A stretch of DNA of 64,000 bases from Paraferrimonas sp. SM1919 (lineage in GTDB: Bacteria > Pseudomonadota > Gammaproteobacteria > Enterobacterales > Shewanellaceae), in NCBI RefSeq assembly GCF_010993985.1, contig NZ_WINH01000002.1, forward strand, positions 34,090 through 98,089. The letters are read 5' to 3'. Positions 36,003 to 47,245 of this stretch are shown piece after piece (position 1 is the first letter of the stretch; every line of letters starts with the position of its first letter). Both the position numbers and the translations under genes were made by a program. A model generated the notes under the pieces. It made no database searches. It was not told where the DNA came from and worked only from the letters and a program-made list of their open reading frames with translations.

Positions 36003-36710
36003 CTAGTGACAGTTTGATGTAAAGGTTTGTAACTCAATCGTGCCATCAAGCAGCCAATGGTGGTATCTGGCCTTTAGCATGCGGTAATGGTGACTGGGCT
36101 CAAACCAAAAGCTGACTTGCTCTTTGCCCTGCTGTTTAACTTTAATGGCCTCAAAGCGCTGATCATTAATGTTTAAAACTTCTCGGCCTTGTACTTGATA
36201 GTGATAGGTTTCAATGCCGTCAGAGGCTTGGCGGGTAAGCTCAAATTCACTCATGCCTTGTTTTACTAAGCGTGCGACTTCCAACACTATGGTGTCGGCA
36301 TCGCGGATGGGAGCGCTATGTTGATAGTTAATCGATTCATTATCGTTGCTTAACAGTGAACTAAAGTCTTGGTTGTTGATCTTTACCTTCAGTTTCCTGG
36401 CCTTAAAGCCAGTAATTTCTTGATTGAACGATTCAGTAATAATGCCCTGTTGGGGATTATGCAGCGCTTGAGTGGTTTGTTTAAAGTCAGTCGCAAGGCC
36501 AAGTATCGTAATCTTACTGCTCGAGCTTAAGAGCAGTTGCTTACCGTTATAATTCACCTGCCTTTGAAAATCACCCACTTCAATGCCGCCTAGGTAGCTC
36601 CGATAGTGGTTATTGACCTGACATTGTTTTGCTTGCTTGGCACTGATGGGAAAGGTAAACACTAGGCCGCTAAGGCCTAGTGTTAGAAGGAGATTAATCT
36701 TCTTTTTCAC
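36003..36710 (-). CDS. Periplasmic DUF3108 protein
   Basis: This 235-residue protein has a Sec signal peptide (INLLLTLGLSGLVFTFPISA) and a beta-rich body of DUF3108 type (YRSYLGGIEVGDFQRQV, VLEVARLVKQGMSEFEL, KQQGKEQVSFWFEPSHHYRM). The family is periplasmic with unknown function. The start appears to be a GTG at 36710, inside the end of the CNNM gene (17-base overlap), so translation is coupled to it. Confidence 0.72.
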   Translation of the reverse strand: MKKKINLLLTLGLSGLVFTFPISAKQAKQCQVNNHYRSYLGGIEVGDFQRQVNYNGKQLLLSSSSKITILGLATDFKQTTQALHNPQQGIITESFNQEITGFKARKLKVKINNQDFSSLLSNDNESINYQHSAPIRDADTIVLEVARLVKQGMSEFELTRQASDGIETYHYQVQGREVLNINDQRFEAIKVKQQGKEQVSFWFEPSHHYRMLKARYHHWLLDGTIELQTFTSNCH

Positions 36711-37782
36711 TGTGTTGTTTTACTATTTGTTGTTTATCTTCGTCGGACAGGCGAATGCCTTTGGCTTTCATACGTTGTTTCCACAGGCGTCGAGCAAGTT
36801 TTTGCATGTCAGAAACGGGGTCATTTACATCAATGATTTCAAGGCCCATCATAGACTCAATAATATCTTCAAGAGTAATAATACCAAGAGTAGAACCATA
36901 TTCATCAACAATAAGGGCGATTTGAGTATTACGCTTAATCATAAGCTCAAATGCGACTAATATTTTTACTGTTTCTGGTATTACCAATAAACTTTTTTTC
37001 ACCGAGCCAAGTGTCACCTGGGGATTTTTCTTTTCGGCTAAAAGAATATCTGCTCGTTGAACATAGCTGTGAAGGTTATCAGAATCTTGTTCATAGATCG
37101 GAATGCGACTGAAAGGCTTGTTAGCAAACTTTGCTAAATATTCTTCTAAAGTAATTTGATCATCAAGGGTAAACATCACTGTACGAGGGGTCATGATAGC
37201 TTGTACAGGGACATCTTTAGCTTCAAGCATTTTGGATAAAATGGTGGCTTCTTGCTCGGTTAATTCACCAGAGTTCTTACCTAATTCAGTCATTGCGGAT
37301 AATTCTTGGCGAATATAAGGGGTAGGGTGGCCACTTCCGATTAAATTAGTAACCTTCACAGAAAGCCAAACTAATGGGTAAGTCATGGTTTGCATCCAAA
37401 CGAGCCCTAAAGAGACACTTGGCGCTAAGGCGCGCCAATAGCTGGCACCTATAGTTTTTGGAATAATTTCTGAGAAAAATAAAATTAACAAGGTTAAAAC
37501 GGCAGAGAATACGCCTAACATATGGTCACCGAATACCACCGCCGCCTGTGCTCCGGCGCCAGCCGCACCGACAGTATGAGCAATAGTGTTAAGGGTCAAG
37601 ATGGAAGACAGAGGCATATCTACTTTGTCTTTTTGTTGTTGTAGGCGCTTAGCGGCTTTAGGGTTATCTTTTTTCAAACCTTGTATGTAACTTGGAGAAA
37701 CGGAGAGTAAGACAGCTTCAAAAACACTGCATATAAAGGAAACAGCAATGGCAACAAAAATATAAATTAATAGTAATAGCAT
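36694..37782 (-). CDS. CNNM/CorC-type transporter (DUF21 plus CBS pair)
   Basis: This 362-residue inner-membrane protein has the CNNM transmembrane domain with four hydrophobic stretches (LLLLIYIFVAIAVSFICSVF, LTLNTIAHTVGAAGAGAQAA, VFSAVLTLLILFFSEIIPKT) and then a CBS pair (PVQAIMTPRTVMFTLDD, IALIVDEYGSTLGIITLEDI). Related proteins take part in Mg2+ or Co2+ handling. The C-terminal CorC domain is absent, so it is the short form. The ATG at 37782 has AGGG seven bases upstream and starts at the first helix; the frame is open 14 codons further. It is divergent from rlmN. Confidence 0.87.
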   Translation of the reverse strand: MLLLLIYIFVAIAVSFICSVFEAVLLSVSPSYIQGLKKDNPKAAKRLQQQKDKVDMPLSSILTLNTIAHTVGAAGAGAQAAVVFGDHMLGVFSAVLTLLILFFSEIIPKTIGASYWRALAPSVSLGLVWMQTMTYPLVWLSVKVTNLIGSGHPTPYIRQELSAMTELGKNSGELTEQEATILSKMLEAKDVPVQAIMTPRTVMFTLDDQITLEEYLAKFANKPFSRIPIYEQDSDNLHSYVQRADILLAEKKNPQVTLGSVKKSLLVIPETVKILVAFELMIKRNTQIALIVDEYGSTLGIITLEDIIESMMGLEIIDVNDPVSDMQKLARRLWKQRMKAKGIRLSDEDKQQIVKQHSEKED

Positions 37783-37920
37783 GAAACGCCCTGAGATTAC
37801 TGGTCTAAAATTGATAGCATACACGTCTTGAGAGGTAAATGCTGGTAAATGTTAGTGTAAATCTGTACAATTTGCGCCCTTTTAGATGGCTTGTAACTCT
37901 AGGTAGAGGTTTTTCAACGT

Positions 37921-39042
37921 ATGGCTGACAGCAAAATTAACTTATTGGACCTAAATCGCGAAGGTATGCGCACATTTTTCACTGAAATGGGTGAAAAAGC
38001 ATTCCGTGCCGATCAGGTCATGAAGTGGATGTACCATTTTGGTGTCGATAATTTTGATGATATGAATAATATCAATAAAAAGCTGCGTGAAAAACTCAAA
38101 CACAGAGCTGAAATTGTTGCACCAGAGATTGCCCATTATCAAGAATCAGCGGATGGCACCATTAAATTTGCAATTGATGTTAATGGTCAAGAAGTTGAAA
38201 CTGTCTATATTCCTGAAGAAGACCGTGCCACATTATGTGTATCTTCACAAGTTGGCTGTGCGCTAGAATGCTCATTTTGCTCAACGGCACAACAGGGTTT
38301 TAACCGTAACCTTAAAGTTTCGGAAATCATTGGTCAGGTTTGGCGAGTATCGCAATTTATTGGTTTACAAAAACATACCGGAAGGCGTCCAATTACCAAC
38401 GTAGTGATGATGGGGATGGGTGAGCCACTACTAAATTTAAATAATGTCGTTCCCGCCATGGAATTGATGTTAGATGATTTGGGATTTGCTTTGTCTAAGC
38501 GTCGGGTAACCTTGTCTACCTCTGGGGTTGTGCCAGCTTTAGATAAGTTAGGTGACCAAATTGATGTAGCCTTAGCGATTTCTTTGCACGCTCCAAATGA
38601 TGAACTGCGTGATGTACTAGTGCCAGTAAATAAAAAGTATCCAATTAAAGAGTTACTTGCTGGTATTGCCCGTTACATCGAAAAGTCGAATGCTAACCGT
38701 GGTCGTGTCACCATGGAATACGTCATGCTAGATCATGTAAATGACAGCACTGAGCAAGCACACGAATTAGCCAAGCTGTTAAAAGATACACCGTGTAAAA
38801 TGAACTTGATTCCATTTAATCCATTCCCTGGAAATGATTATGGTCGTTCATCGAATTCTCGTATTGACCGTTTCTCTAAAGTGTTAATGGAGTATGGAAT
38901 GACCGTGACAGTGCGTAAAACTCGTGGCGATGATATCGATGCCGCTTGTGGTCAACTCGTTGGAGATGTTCGTGACCGCACTAAACGTGTTATTAAAAAG
39001 CGTTTACAGCAAGAAAATCAAATATCCGTTGCGGTAGAATAA
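37921..39042 (+). CDS. rlmN: 23S rRNA/tRNA adenine-C2 methyltransferase RlmN
   Basis: RlmN is a radical-SAM enzyme that methylates A2503 of 23S rRNA and A37 of some tRNAs. This 373-residue protein has the cluster motif C113-x3-C117-x2-C120 (CALECSFC), the GEPLLN stretch that binds SAM ([14 protein letters not shown]), and the resolving-Cys region [12 protein letters not shown]. It starts the conserved run rlmN-pilW-rodZ-ispG-hisS-yfgM-bamB-der. Confidence 0.97.
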   Translation: MADSKINLLDLNREGMRTFFTEMGEKAFRADQVMKWMYHFGVDNFDDMNNINKKLREKLKHRAEIVAPEIAHYQESADGTIKFAIDVNGQEVETVYIPEEDRATLCVSSQVGCALECSFCSTAQQGFNRNLKVSEIIGQVWRVSQFIGLQKHTGRRPITNVVMMGMGEPLLNLNNVVPAMELMLDDLGFALSKRRVTLSTSGVVPALDKLGDQIDVALAISLHAPNDELRDVLVPVNKKYPIKELLAGIARYIEKSNANRGRVTMEYVMLDHVNDSTEQAHELAKLLKDTPCKMNLIPFNPFPGNDYGRSSNSRIDRFSKVLMEYGMTVTVRKTRGDDIDAACGQLVGDVRDRTKRVIKKRLQQENQISVAVE

Positions 39043-39063
39043 ATCTAGCTTAGGAGCATCAAG

Positions 39064-39840
39064 ATGGGAAAACTCTGGTTAATATTAATAAGTCTGTTTT
39101 CCCTGTCTGCCTGTGTTACCGAACGCACTTATAGTGGTAGCGATATTCCCGTTACTGAGCTCAATTATAATGCCAAGGCCGCTGCTCTTGATCGAGTTCA
39201 GTTAGCCTTGAGCTATTTAGCTAAAGGGCGTACAGCTCAAGCTCAGTTTAACCTTAACAAAGCACTTGAACATGGACCTGAAATGGAAGAGGTTCATTCT
39301 GCTGCGGCTTACTATTATCAACGGGTCGGCGAGCAGCAAAAAGCCATCGAATCTTATAAGAAGGCTTTGCAAATCAACCCCCAAAACGGTGACACATTGA
39401 ATAATTTTGGGGTATATTTGTGCCAGCAGCAAAATTATCAGCAAGCTCAAAAATTATTCCTAGAGGCGATCGCTACTAAGGGGTACACTAGAATGGCATC
39501 GAGCTATGAAAACCTAGGATTATGCGCATTAGCCAACCAGCGTTATCACGATGCTCAACAGTTTTTTGAACAAACGCTGAAATATAATCAAAATCAACCA
39601 CTTGTTAGGTTGGAGTTGATGAATATAGCTGTTAGATTAGAACAATGGTTTAATGCTCAGCAACAATTGAATTGGTTGCAGCAACACAACAAACCATCTG
39701 CGGAAACATTATTTTTAGGATTCCAAATTGAATCTAAATTAGGGAATGTGCAAGCAGCAAATGATTATGGAATGAATTTGCTAAGGTTGTTTCCATTGTC
39801 ACAACAAGCACAACAATATCAATTGATGAATGGCCAATGA
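39064..39840 (+). CDS. pilW: Type IV pilus biogenesis lipoprotein PilW (PilF)
   Basis: This 258-residue outer-membrane lipoprotein (SLFSLSACVTE, lipobox LSAC) consists of TPR repeats (ALDRVQLALSYLAKGRTAQA, AAAYYYQRVGEQQKAIESYK, NTLNNFGVYLCQQQNYQQAQ partly quoted as NNFGVYLCQQ). In pilus-bearing bacteria it pilots and stabilises secretin PilQ. The stop overlaps the rodZ start by four bases. Confidence 0.93.
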   Translation: MGKLWLILISLFSLSACVTERTYSGSDIPVTELNYNAKAAALDRVQLALSYLAKGRTAQAQFNLNKALEHGPEMEEVHSAAAYYYQRVGEQQKAIESYKKALQINPQNGDTLNNFGVYLCQQQNYQQAQKLFLEAIATKGYTRMASSYENLGLCALANQRYHDAQQFFEQTLKYNQNQPLVRLELMNIAVRLEQWFNAQQQLNWLQQHNKPSAETLFLGFQIESKLGNVQAANDYGMNLLRLFPLSQQAQQYQLMNGQ

Positions 39841-40772
39841 CTGAAAAAAACATAGAATTACAAGAAAATCATAGCCCTCAACAAAGCCAAGAACTGACCA
39901 TTGGAGAGCAGTTAGTTCAGGCAAGGTTGGACATGGATCTTACGACCAACGATGTCGCACAGCGACTCAATTTAAGAGTGGCGGTAGTGCAGGAATTAGA
40001 GCGAGATAACTTTGATATAGATGCTTTAACCTATACTAAAGGTTATCTTCGTAACTATGCTAAGTTGGTGCAGATAGATGCTCAGGTACTGCTGAATAAG
40101 TTAGATAATTTTGCCCAAAACTCGTTTGCAGATGAGCCTGATATGCAAAGTTTTTCGCGAAAGACAACCGCCCAATCGCAGGCTCGTTGGCTCAAGTATG
40201 TGAGTTACTTTATCGCCATTAGCTTAGGGATGTTATTTGCTTTGTATTGGATGCAGCAAAATAGCTCTGATGATGTGATTGAACTGTCTGAACCTAGTAT
40301 TGAAGAGCAAGCAATCATTAGGCAGTTGGATAGAGAATCTCAACAACAAGTTGCAAGCACGGCGGAAAAGACCGATCAACAGTCTGAAGTTTTGAGTACA
40401 CCCTTACAGCCAATGATAACCGCCAGTGAGTCTGAATCAGTTGCCATATCAGAGCAAACTCCACAGGCTAATGCGCTGGCGGAGCAAAAGCAGCAAACTC
40501 AGGCTGTCACCTTAGCCGCAGCGGCAATGTCCGAGATTGAAATCATTTTTAATGATGATTGTTGGATTCAAGTTACTGATGCGGATGGAGAATTTTTAGT
40601 CGACGGACTAAAGCTTGCGGGTCATACAATTAATGTAAGTGGTCAACAGCCATTTTCTTTTGTAATTGGCGCTCCAAAAGTTGTAAATATTATTTATAAT
40701 GGCGAGCAAATAGATTTAAGTGCTTTCCCTGAAGGCAAAGTAGCACGATTTAGCTGGCCAAAAGCAGAGTAA
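39837..40772 (+). CDS. rodZ: Cytoskeletal protein RodZ
   Basis: RodZ links MreB to the inner membrane for rod shape. This 311-residue protein has an N-terminal HTH of Cro/CI type ([36 protein letters not shown]), one membrane helix at about 125-143 ([18 protein letters not shown]), a Gln/Ser/Thr-rich periplasmic linker and the C-terminal DUF4115 beta domain ([17 protein letters not shown]). It is coupled to pilW by ATGA. Confidence 0.95.
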   Translation: MTEKNIELQENHSPQQSQELTIGEQLVQARLDMDLTTNDVAQRLNLRVAVVQELERDNFDIDALTYTKGYLRNYAKLVQIDAQVLLNKLDNFAQNSFADEPDMQSFSRKTTAQSQARWLKYVSYFIAISLGMLFALYWMQQNSSDDVIELSEPSIEEQAIIRQLDRESQQQVASTAEKTDQQSEVLSTPLQPMITASESESVAISEQTPQANALAEQKQQTQAVTLAAAAMSEIEIIFNDDCWIQVTDADGEFLVDGLKLAGHTINVSGQQPFSFVIGAPKVVNIIYNGEQIDLSAFPEGKVARFSWPKAE

Positions 40773-40780
40773 AATTTAAG

Positions 40781-41896
40781 ATGTATAGCGAAAACCCGAT
40801 TGTTCGACGTAAAACCAAAAGAATTTACGTTGGCAACGTGCCTATTGGTGATGGTGCGCCTATTGCCGTTCAGTCTATGACGAACACCCTTACCACAGAT
40901 GTGGAAGCTACCGTTGCCCAAATCAAGTCGTTAGAAGCTGTAGGTGCGGACATTGTGCGTGTTTCTGTGCCGACTATGGATGCCGCAGAAGCCTTTAAAG
41001 AAATTAAGCAGCAGGTGAGTATCCCCCTAGTTGCAGACATTCACTTTGATTATCGCATTGCCCTAAAAGTGGCTGATTATGGGGCTGACTGTCTTCGTAT
41101 TAATCCTGGTAATATTGGTAATGAAGAACGTGTTAAAGCGGTAGTTGATAAGGCGCGTGAAAAAAATATTCCGATTCGCATTGGTGTCAATGGTGGCTCT
41201 TTAGAAAAAGACATCATGGAAAAATACAACAATGAACCTACAGCTGAAGCATTGGTTGAGTCCGCTATGCGTCACGTCAACATTTTACGTGATCTGGATT
41301 TTGATAATTTTAAAGTCAGTGTCAAAGCTTCAGATGTGTTTTTAGCCGTTGAGTCTTACCGATTGTTATCGAAAGAGATTGAACAGCCATTACATCTTGG
41401 AATTACCGAAGCCGGTGGTATTCGTGCTGGAGCGGTTAAATCGTCTGTGGGACTGGGTATGTTATTAGCCGAAGGTATCGGTGATACTTTACGTATTTCT
41501 TTAGCGGCCGATCCGGTTGAAGAAATAAAAGTCGGCTTTGATATCCTCAAATCCCTGCGTATTCGCAGCCGTGGCATTAACTTTATTGCTTGCCCAAGCT
41601 GTTCCCGTCAGGAATTCGATGTGATCAATACCGTAAATCAGCTAGAACAGCGTCTAGAAGACGTGCTGATCCCTATGGATGTGTCTATCATTGGCTGTGT
41701 GGTGAATGGTCCAGGTGAAGCCTTGGTGTCAGATGTAGGTTTAACTGGCAGCATGCGTAAGTCGGGGCTTTATGTTGACGGCGCTCGTCAAAAGCAACGC
41801 ATTGATAATGACAATATTGTTGAGCAACTAGAAGAGCAAATTCGCGCCAAAGCAGCGTTACTAGTTGATCGTATCGACGTTAAAGAAGTCGAATAA
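40781..41896 (+). CDS. ispG: (E)-4-hydroxy-3-methylbut-2-enyl-diphosphate synthase IspG
   Basis: IspG is the 4Fe-4S enzyme of the MEP isoprenoid pathway. This 371-residue protein matches the bacterial form: [28 protein letters not shown], and cluster cysteines in [13 protein letters not shown] with the third in [13 protein letters not shown]. It sits eight bases after rodZ and upstream of hisS, the standard gammaproteobacterial order. Confidence 0.98.
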   Translation: MYSENPIVRRKTKRIYVGNVPIGDGAPIAVQSMTNTLTTDVEATVAQIKSLEAVGADIVRVSVPTMDAAEAFKEIKQQVSIPLVADIHFDYRIALKVADYGADCLRINPGNIGNEERVKAVVDKAREKNIPIRIGVNGGSLEKDIMEKYNNEPTAEALVESAMRHVNILRDLDFDNFKVSVKASDVFLAVESYRLLSKEIEQPLHLGITEAGGIRAGAVKSSVGLGMLLAEGIGDTLRISLAADPVEEIKVGFDILKSLRIRSRGINFIACPSCSRQEFDVINTVNQLEQRLEDVLIPMDVSIIGCVVNGPGEALVSDVGLTGSMRKSGLYVDGARQKQRIDNDNIVEQLEEQIRAKAALLVDRIDVKEVE

Positions 41897-41919
41897 CTAA
41901 ATTTAGTTGAGAGTAAATC

Positions 41920-43194
41920 GTGGCCAAACAAATTCAAGCCATCCGTGGCATGAACGATATCCTTCCTAGCCAAACGCCGTTATGGCAGCAGTTAGAAAAC
42001 AGCATCCGTGAATTAACTGCCAGTTATGGTTACAGTGAAATTCGCACTCCAATCGTTGAAAGTACCGATCTTTTCAAGCGTTCAATTGGTGAAGTGACCG
42101 ATATTGTTGAAAAAGAAATGTATACCTTTGACGACAGAAATGGTGACAGCCTAACACTGCGCCCAGAGGGAACGGCATCGACGGTTCGCGCGGGCAACCA
42201 ACACGGTTTACTGTACAACCAAGAACAACGCCTATGGTACATGGGCCAGATGTTCCGCCATGAACGTCCACAAAAAGGCCGTTACCGTCAATTTCACCAG
42301 TTTGGTGTAGAAGTTTATGGCATTGCGACGCCAGATATTGATGCAGAAGTGTTATTGATGTCTGCCCGCCTGTGGCAAAAAATGGGATTAACCGAATACG
42401 TTAACCTAGAAATTAATACCTTAGGTGACAGTGAAGAACGTGCTACCTACCGTGAAGCGTTAGTCGCCTACCTAGAGCAGCACATTGATGCCCTAGATGA
42501 CGACTCTAAGCGTCGGTTACACTCGAACCCATTGCGTGTGTTAGATTCTAAGAGTGAGTCTACCCAAGCGGTAGTGGATAACGCCCCTAAGCTTATTGAT
42601 TTCCTAGGTGAAGAGACTAAAGCTCACTTCGAAGGTGTGTGTGCTCGTCTCGATGCCGCTGGTATCCAGTACAAGATTAACCCTAAGCTGGTTCGTGGTC
42701 TTGATTACTATAACCGTACCGTATTTGAGTGGGTCACCCATTCATTAGGCGCCCAAGGTACCGTACTTGCGGGTGGACGTTATGATGGTCTGGTGGCCCA
42801 ATTAGGCGGCAAACCGACCCCTGCAGTGGGCTTTGCTTCAGGTATGGAGCGCTTGGTATTACTCCTTGAAGAATTACAACAAGCACAAACTTCAGCAGCG
42901 GTTGACGTGTATGTCGCCGCCATGGGCGAGCCAGCAGCAATTCAAGCAAGTTTAATTGCGGAAAATATCCGTGAGCAACTGCCACAACTTAAGGTAATGA
43001 CTCATTGTGGTGGTGGGAACTTTAAAAAACAAATGAAACGTGCGGACAAATCAGGTGCGCAAGTGGCATTAATTTTAGGTGAAGATGAACTTGCAGCTAA
43101 GCAAGTGGTCATAAAGCCATTAAGAAATGAACAACCGCAGCAAACCATCCCTATGGATGAGCTTGCTCAATATTTGAGCCAATACTGCCAATAA
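41920..43194 (+). CDS. hisS: Histidyl-tRNA synthetase
   Basis: This class II synthetase (424 residues) charges tRNA-His. It shows motif 2 ([17 protein letters not shown]), the histidine loops [15 protein letters not shown] and [10 protein letters not shown], and motif 3 ([11 protein letters not shown]), followed by the anticodon-binding domain. The start is GTG at 41920, giving [16 protein letters not shown], the usual N-terminus. Confidence 0.98.
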   Translation: MAKQIQAIRGMNDILPSQTPLWQQLENSIRELTASYGYSEIRTPIVESTDLFKRSIGEVTDIVEKEMYTFDDRNGDSLTLRPEGTASTVRAGNQHGLLYNQEQRLWYMGQMFRHERPQKGRYRQFHQFGVEVYGIATPDIDAEVLLMSARLWQKMGLTEYVNLEINTLGDSEERATYREALVAYLEQHIDALDDDSKRRLHSNPLRVLDSKSESTQAVVDNAPKLIDFLGEETKAHFEGVCARLDAAGIQYKINPKLVRGLDYYNRTVFEWVTHSLGAQGTVLAGGRYDGLVAQLGGKPTPAVGFASGMERLVLLLEELQQAQTSAAVDVYVAAMGEPAAIQASLIAENIREQLPQLKVMTHCGGGNFKKQMKRADKSGAQVALILGEDELAAKQVVIKPLRNEQPQQTIPMDELAQYLSQYCQ

Positions 43195-43211
43195 TAAGAG
43201 GGAAGAAGGCA

Positions 43212-43826
43212 ATGGATATTCATTCAACAGAGCAACAACAAGAAGAAAAGCTAAAGCAACTTTGGCAAGAGTATGGCGTATCAGTAGTATCGGGCATTGC
43301 ATTGGGTCTTGCGGGGCTAGGTGGTTGGAATTATTACTCCGACATTCAAGTGCAAAAGACTCAGGCTGCATCTCAAGAATTTCAAAATATTCTAGAAAAT
43401 AAAGAAGGTACTGAACTTGTTGAGGCTGCACAAGTGTATGCAACAAACCATTCTCAACAGGGATACCAAGCTCTTCTAAATTTATCAGCAGCTAAAGTAG
43501 CGGTTGAAGCGAAGGACTTTTCAAAAGCAGAAACATTGTTAGCAGCGGTAGTTGCTGAGGGTGGATTCAGTGGCCAGATTGCAGCTCTTCGTTTAGCTCG
43601 CGTGCAAAAGCACCAAGCAAAATATGATGACGCTTTAGCAGAATTAGAAAAAGTGAGCAGTGAGTCTTTTGCGGCACAGAAAAATGAGCTGAAAGGTGAT
43701 ATTTATGTGGATCTTAAGCAGTATTCCGAAGCACGAGAAGCTTATCAAGCGGCTTTAGCTGTGCAGGATATAAATGCTGCCTCTGCGGTTCAGCTTAAGT
43801 TAGATAATTTAAATTCTATCAGCTAA
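43212..43826 (+). CDS. yfgM: YfgM/AncA-type inner-membrane TPR protein
   Basis: This 204-residue protein has a short cytosolic N-terminus rich in Gln/Glu, one membrane helix (YGVSVVSGIALGLAGLGGWN) and periplasmic TPR-like helices. It is the ancillary SecYEG translocon/PpiD-associated chaperone component YfgM. The order hisS-yfgM-bamB supports the call. Confidence 0.93.
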   Translation: MDIHSTEQQQEEKLKQLWQEYGVSVVSGIALGLAGLGGWNYYSDIQVQKTQAASQEFQNILENKEGTELVEAAQVYATNHSQQGYQALLNLSAAKVAVEAKDFSKAETLLAAVVAEGGFSGQIAALRLARVQKHQAKYDDALAELEKVSSESFAAQKNELKGDIYVDLKQYSEAREAYQAALAVQDINAASAVQLKLDNLNSIS

Positions 43827-43835
43827 GGATTGGCA

Positions 43836-45032
43836 ATGAAATTCAGGTATTTCAGCCGTGTAGCACTTGTAGCTGGTTTGACGATGTTGGCTGCCTGTTC
43901 ATCTACTGACGATGAAGAGCAAAAAACAGCAGTTGCACCATTAAAGAAAATAGAGCAACGAGTTGAGTTAAAAGAGGTTTGGTCTGCTTCTGTAGGTGAT
44001 GGAGTCGAAAATTATTTTTCCCGCTTACGGCCGGCAGTCAATTACGGCAAAATTTATGTCGCAGATCGCTACGGCAGTATTATTGCATTTGATAAGAAAA
44101 GCAAAGATATCGTCTGGCAACAAGACTTTTCTGAAGTGTTTAGAGAACATGCCCTTGCTAAAAATAAAGGTGCGAGGATCTCGGCTGGCTTAACGGTTGC
44201 CCGAAATAAAGTTTTTGTAGGTTCTGAACGTGGCTTGTTAGTAGCATTAGAGGCGAAAACTGGTGAACTGGCCTGGGAGCAACTTCTTAAAGGGGAGTTA
44301 TTATCGCCACCTGTTGTTGCTGACAATACAGTAATCGTGCATGCTGGTAGCGGTACAGTTTATGCCTTAAATGTTGATAATGGCGAAGAATTATGGCGTT
44401 TTGAAGCTCAATTACCAGCGCTAACCTTAAGGGGAACTTCAGAGCCAATTTTTGAAGCCGGCGGTGTTTTTGTTGGCGGGGCTGATGGTAAAGTATCTGT
44501 CTTGGTGGCGGCTAATGGTCAGCCAGCTTGGGAGCAATCTACATTAGAAGTAAAAGGCTCAAATGACCTTGAGAGAATGGCTGATATTGACAGTAAACCT
44601 TTAATAATAAGGGATACTTTGTACACCATTGGCTATAATGGAAATCTAACAGCACTTGAGATTCGCTCAGGTAGAGTGAAATGGCAGCGCCAGTATTCCA
44701 GCTTCCATAACTTAGAAAGTAGCTATAACCGAATCTTTTTAGTCGATGATAGTGATACAATACATGCTATTGACAGCGAAAATGGTTTAGAGGTCTGGAG
44801 CAACAGTGACTTCAAAAACCGTCAATTGACGGCGGCTGTTAGAGTTGGTGAATATCTACTAGTGGGCGACTTAGAAGGTTACCTACATGTACTAGCAACT
44901 ACGGATGGTAGCAATGTTGGCCGTTTACGGATTGATGGCTCAGGAATATTTAGTCATCCAGTTGTGATGGATGACCAATTATTAATTCAAACCCGTGCGG
45001 GTAAAATTGCTCTCGTGAGTATTGAAAAATAA
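43836..45032 (+). CDS. bamB: Outer membrane assembly lipoprotein BamB
   Basis: BamB is an eight-bladed beta-propeller lipoprotein of the BAM complex that inserts outer-membrane proteins. This 398-residue protein has a lipobox (LTMLAACSS) and repeated PQQ-like blades ([50 protein letters not shown]). The ATG at 43836 is five bases after AAGGAT; a TTG two codons upstream is in frame but less likely. A terminator separates it from der. Confidence 0.96.
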   Translation: MKFRYFSRVALVAGLTMLAACSSTDDEEQKTAVAPLKKIEQRVELKEVWSASVGDGVENYFSRLRPAVNYGKIYVADRYGSIIAFDKKSKDIVWQQDFSEVFREHALAKNKGARISAGLTVARNKVFVGSERGLLVALEAKTGELAWEQLLKGELLSPPVVADNTVIVHAGSGTVYALNVDNGEELWRFEAQLPALTLRGTSEPIFEAGGVFVGGADGKVSVLVAANGQPAWEQSTLEVKGSNDLERMADIDSKPLIIRDTLYTIGYNGNLTALEIRSGRVKWQRQYSSFHNLESSYNRIFLVDDSDTIHAIDSENGLEVWSNSDFKNRQLTAAVRVGEYLLVGDLEGYLHVLATTDGSNVGRLRIDGSGIFSHPVVMDDQLLIQTRAGKIALVSIEK

Positions 45033-45050
45033 CTCAGTAAGTAATTTTGC

Positions 45051-45080
45051 AAAACCCCCGGCCAAGTCTGGGGGTTTTTT
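45051..45080 (+). terminator. Terminator between bamB and der
   Basis: AAAACCCCC and GGGGGTTTTTT form a 9-bp stem with a ten-base loop and a T run. It may reduce read-through into der, which starts about 50 bases later. Confidence 0.85.
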
Positions 45081-45126
45081 ATTAGCAAGCCAGTTTAACT
45101 ACACCGGCTTCAAAAGAGGCAAAAAA

Positions 45127-46587
45127 ATGATCCCAGTGGTGGCATTAGTGGGCCGTCCAAATGTTGGCAAATCCACGCTATTTAATCGTTTAACTCGAAC
45201 TAGAGACGCATTAGTTGCGGACTTTCCAGGGTTAACAAGAGATCGTAAATACGGTCAAGCAACCCTAGAAGAAAACGAATATATTGTTATTGATACTGGC
45301 GGTATTGATGGAACAGAAGAAGGCATCGAAACCAAAATGGCTGAGCAGTCATTAGCCGCCATTGAAGAAGCCGATGTGGTGCTGTTTCTAGTTGATGCCC
45401 GAGCAGGTTTAACCGTTGCGGATGAAGCGATTGCACAGCATTTACGAGTTCGTGACAAAAATACTTTCTTAGTGGCAAATAAATGTGATGGTATTGACGC
45501 TGACGCAGCCTGTGCTGAGTTCTGGGGCCTAGGTCTTGGGGATGTTGTACAGATTGCTGCAGCCCATAACCGTGGCGTTACCAAACTTCTGCACTCTACT
45601 TTAGAGCCATTTTTTGAAGCCAATAAGGTTGAAGATCCATTCGCGGCCAAAGAAGCCGAAGAAGTAGAAGCGATGACTGACGAAGAGGCGCAAAGTGAAG
45701 TCGAGCGCCTGCGCAATCAACCGGTTAAACTTGCCATTATTGGTAAGCCTAATGTTGGTAAGTCAACGCTGACTAACCGAATTTTAGGTGAAGACCGCGT
45801 CGTGGTTTACGATATGCCGGGTACCACTCGTGACAGTATTTATATTCCCATGACCCGTGATGATAAGGAATATGTACTGATTGATACAGCGGGTATTCGT
45901 CGCCGTGGTAAGGTGCATGAAACCGTAGAAAAGTTCTCAGTAATTAAGACCTTAAAAGCGATTGAAGATGCTAACGTAGTATTACTTGTGGTCGATGCTC
46001 GCGAAGGTATTGCTGATCAAGATTTATCACTATTGGGCTACACCCTAAACGCTGGCCGCGCGGTAGTATTAGCCGTGAATAAGTGGGATGGTCTTGATAA
46101 TGATGTTAAAGATCGCATCAAAACAGAGCTTGACCGTCGCCTTGGTTTTATTGACTTTGCCAAACTGCACTTTATTTCTGCGCTGCATGGTACCGGTGTT
46201 GGCCATTTATTTGAGTCCGTCGATGAGGCTTATGACAGTGCGACGCAGCGTGTGTCTACGTCAATGCTAACCCGTATCTTGAATATGGCTCAAGACGATC
46301 ACCAGCCGCCGCTAGTAAACGGGCGCCGTGTGAAGCTTAAATACGCGCACGCCGGTGGTTACAACCCTCCTATCGTTATTATTCACGGTAATCAGGTGCA
46401 GTCGCTACCGGATAGCTATAAACGCTACTTAATGAACTATTACCGTCGTTCTTTAAAAGTTGTGGGGACACCGATTAAGATTCAATTCTCCGAAGGGGCT
46501 AACCCGTTTGAAGGTAAGCGAGAGAACTTGAGCTTAGCTCAGCAGCATAAACGTCGTCGTCAAATTAAGAAACATTTGAAAAAATAA
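45127..46587 (+). CDS. der: Ribosome-biogenesis GTPase Der (EngA)
   Basis: Der is an essential tandem GTPase for 50S assembly. This 486-residue protein has two G domains with P-loops GRPNVGKS (residues 8-15) and GKPNVGKS (about 206), DxxG motifs DTGG and DTAG, NKCD and NKWD, and a C-terminal KH-like domain. The frame is open 35 codons further upstream through the bamB terminator, but the ATG at 45127 has AGAGG seven bases before and gives the family N-terminus [10 protein letters not shown]. Confidence 0.98.
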   Translation: MIPVVALVGRPNVGKSTLFNRLTRTRDALVADFPGLTRDRKYGQATLEENEYIVIDTGGIDGTEEGIETKMAEQSLAAIEEADVVLFLVDARAGLTVADEAIAQHLRVRDKNTFLVANKCDGIDADAACAEFWGLGLGDVVQIAAAHNRGVTKLLHSTLEPFFEANKVEDPFAAKEAEEVEAMTDEEAQSEVERLRNQPVKLAIIGKPNVGKSTLTNRILGEDRVVVYDMPGTTRDSIYIPMTRDDKEYVLIDTAGIRRRGKVHETVEKFSVIKTLKAIEDANVVLLVVDAREGIADQDLSLLGYTLNAGRAVVLAVNKWDGLDNDVKDRIKTELDRRLGFIDFAKLHFISALHGTGVGHLFESVDEAYDSATQRVSTSMLTRILNMAQDDHQPPLVNGRRVKLKYAHAGGYNPPIVIIHGNQVQSLPDSYKRYLMNYYRRSLKVVGTPIKIQFSEGANPFEGKRENLSLAQQHKRRRQIKKHLKK

Positions 46588-46592
46588 TCATT

Positions 46593-46627
46593 AAAAAGGG
46601 CTGGTATAGTAAATACCAGCCCTTTAA
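46593..46627. terminator. Bidirectional terminator after der
   Basis: AAAGGGCTGGTAT and ATACCAGCCCTTT are perfect 13-bp complements around a short AGTAA loop. It separates der from the convergent lipoprotein gene. Confidence 0.9.
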
Positions 46628-46633
46628 ATAGAG

Positions 46634-47029
46634 TTACTGTTGAGCTTCAATTAGGCGCCAGCCTTGCTCCGTTTTTCTAAAGCGAAAATCTTTGGTAAAT
46701 TGCTGAGTATCACCAGCTTTAAAATTACCATATTCCATCTTTAGTGCCATCTCTCCAAATATTCCTGCAAATGGATTGTCCTTATTAGCTTTGCTTAGTT
46801 GATGGGCAGCGTCTTTAGGGTCTCTAATAAAAATAATCTCGTAGCTCACTTGAGCGACATAATGTTGCTTGTCCATCCAGCCGTTAAGTTTGTCAATGTT
46901 AGCAACTTCAAGTACTTCACTGACGTTAACACTTTGTTTGATCTGCTCTAATACTTGTTGCTCAGAAGGGGAATCACTACAAGCGATTAAACATAATGTG
47001 ATAGCGGCGAAAATAAATTTTTTGAACAT
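46634..47029 (-). CDS. Small lipoprotein of unknown function
   Basis: This 131-residue protein has a clear lipoprotein signal (FIFAAITLCLIACSD). The mature part has a helical NTF2- or cystatin-like look: LEQIKQSVNVSEVLEVANI, YVAQVSYEIIFIRDP, and the closing FTKDFRFRKTEQGWRLIEA, typical of proteins that end in a W.L strand. I do not recognise the family. It stands alone between a terminator and a non-coding gap of about 215 bases. Confidence 0.7.
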   Translation of the reverse strand: MFKKFIFAAITLCLIACSDSPSEQQVLEQIKQSVNVSEVLEVANIDKLNGWMDKQHYVAQVSYEIIFIRDPKDAAHQLSKANKDNPFAGIFGEMALKMEYGNFKAGDTQQFTKDFRFRKTEQGWRLIEAQQ

Positions 47030-47245
47030 TTAGAACCTACTGAATTGCTTGCGATATCGAGTTATTACAAATAAATAGAGTTGTGATGTAACCGATGGCA
47101 TTGGTTGTAACTGGCAACTTAGCCTGTCTTTATGCTAGCAAGTAAATGCTGTTTAGTTGCTTAATCAAAATTAAATTAAAAAATTTGTCAACCAAATCAC
47201 GTCTGTAGCGTTTTAACTTATAACCTCCAAGGAAAAGGAATAAAA

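Noticed and set aside
45022..45126. Upstream extension of der by 35 codons.
   Set aside because: The extension translates through the bamB terminator hairpin and is not part of the Der family; the ATG at 45127 has its own Shine-Dalgarno.
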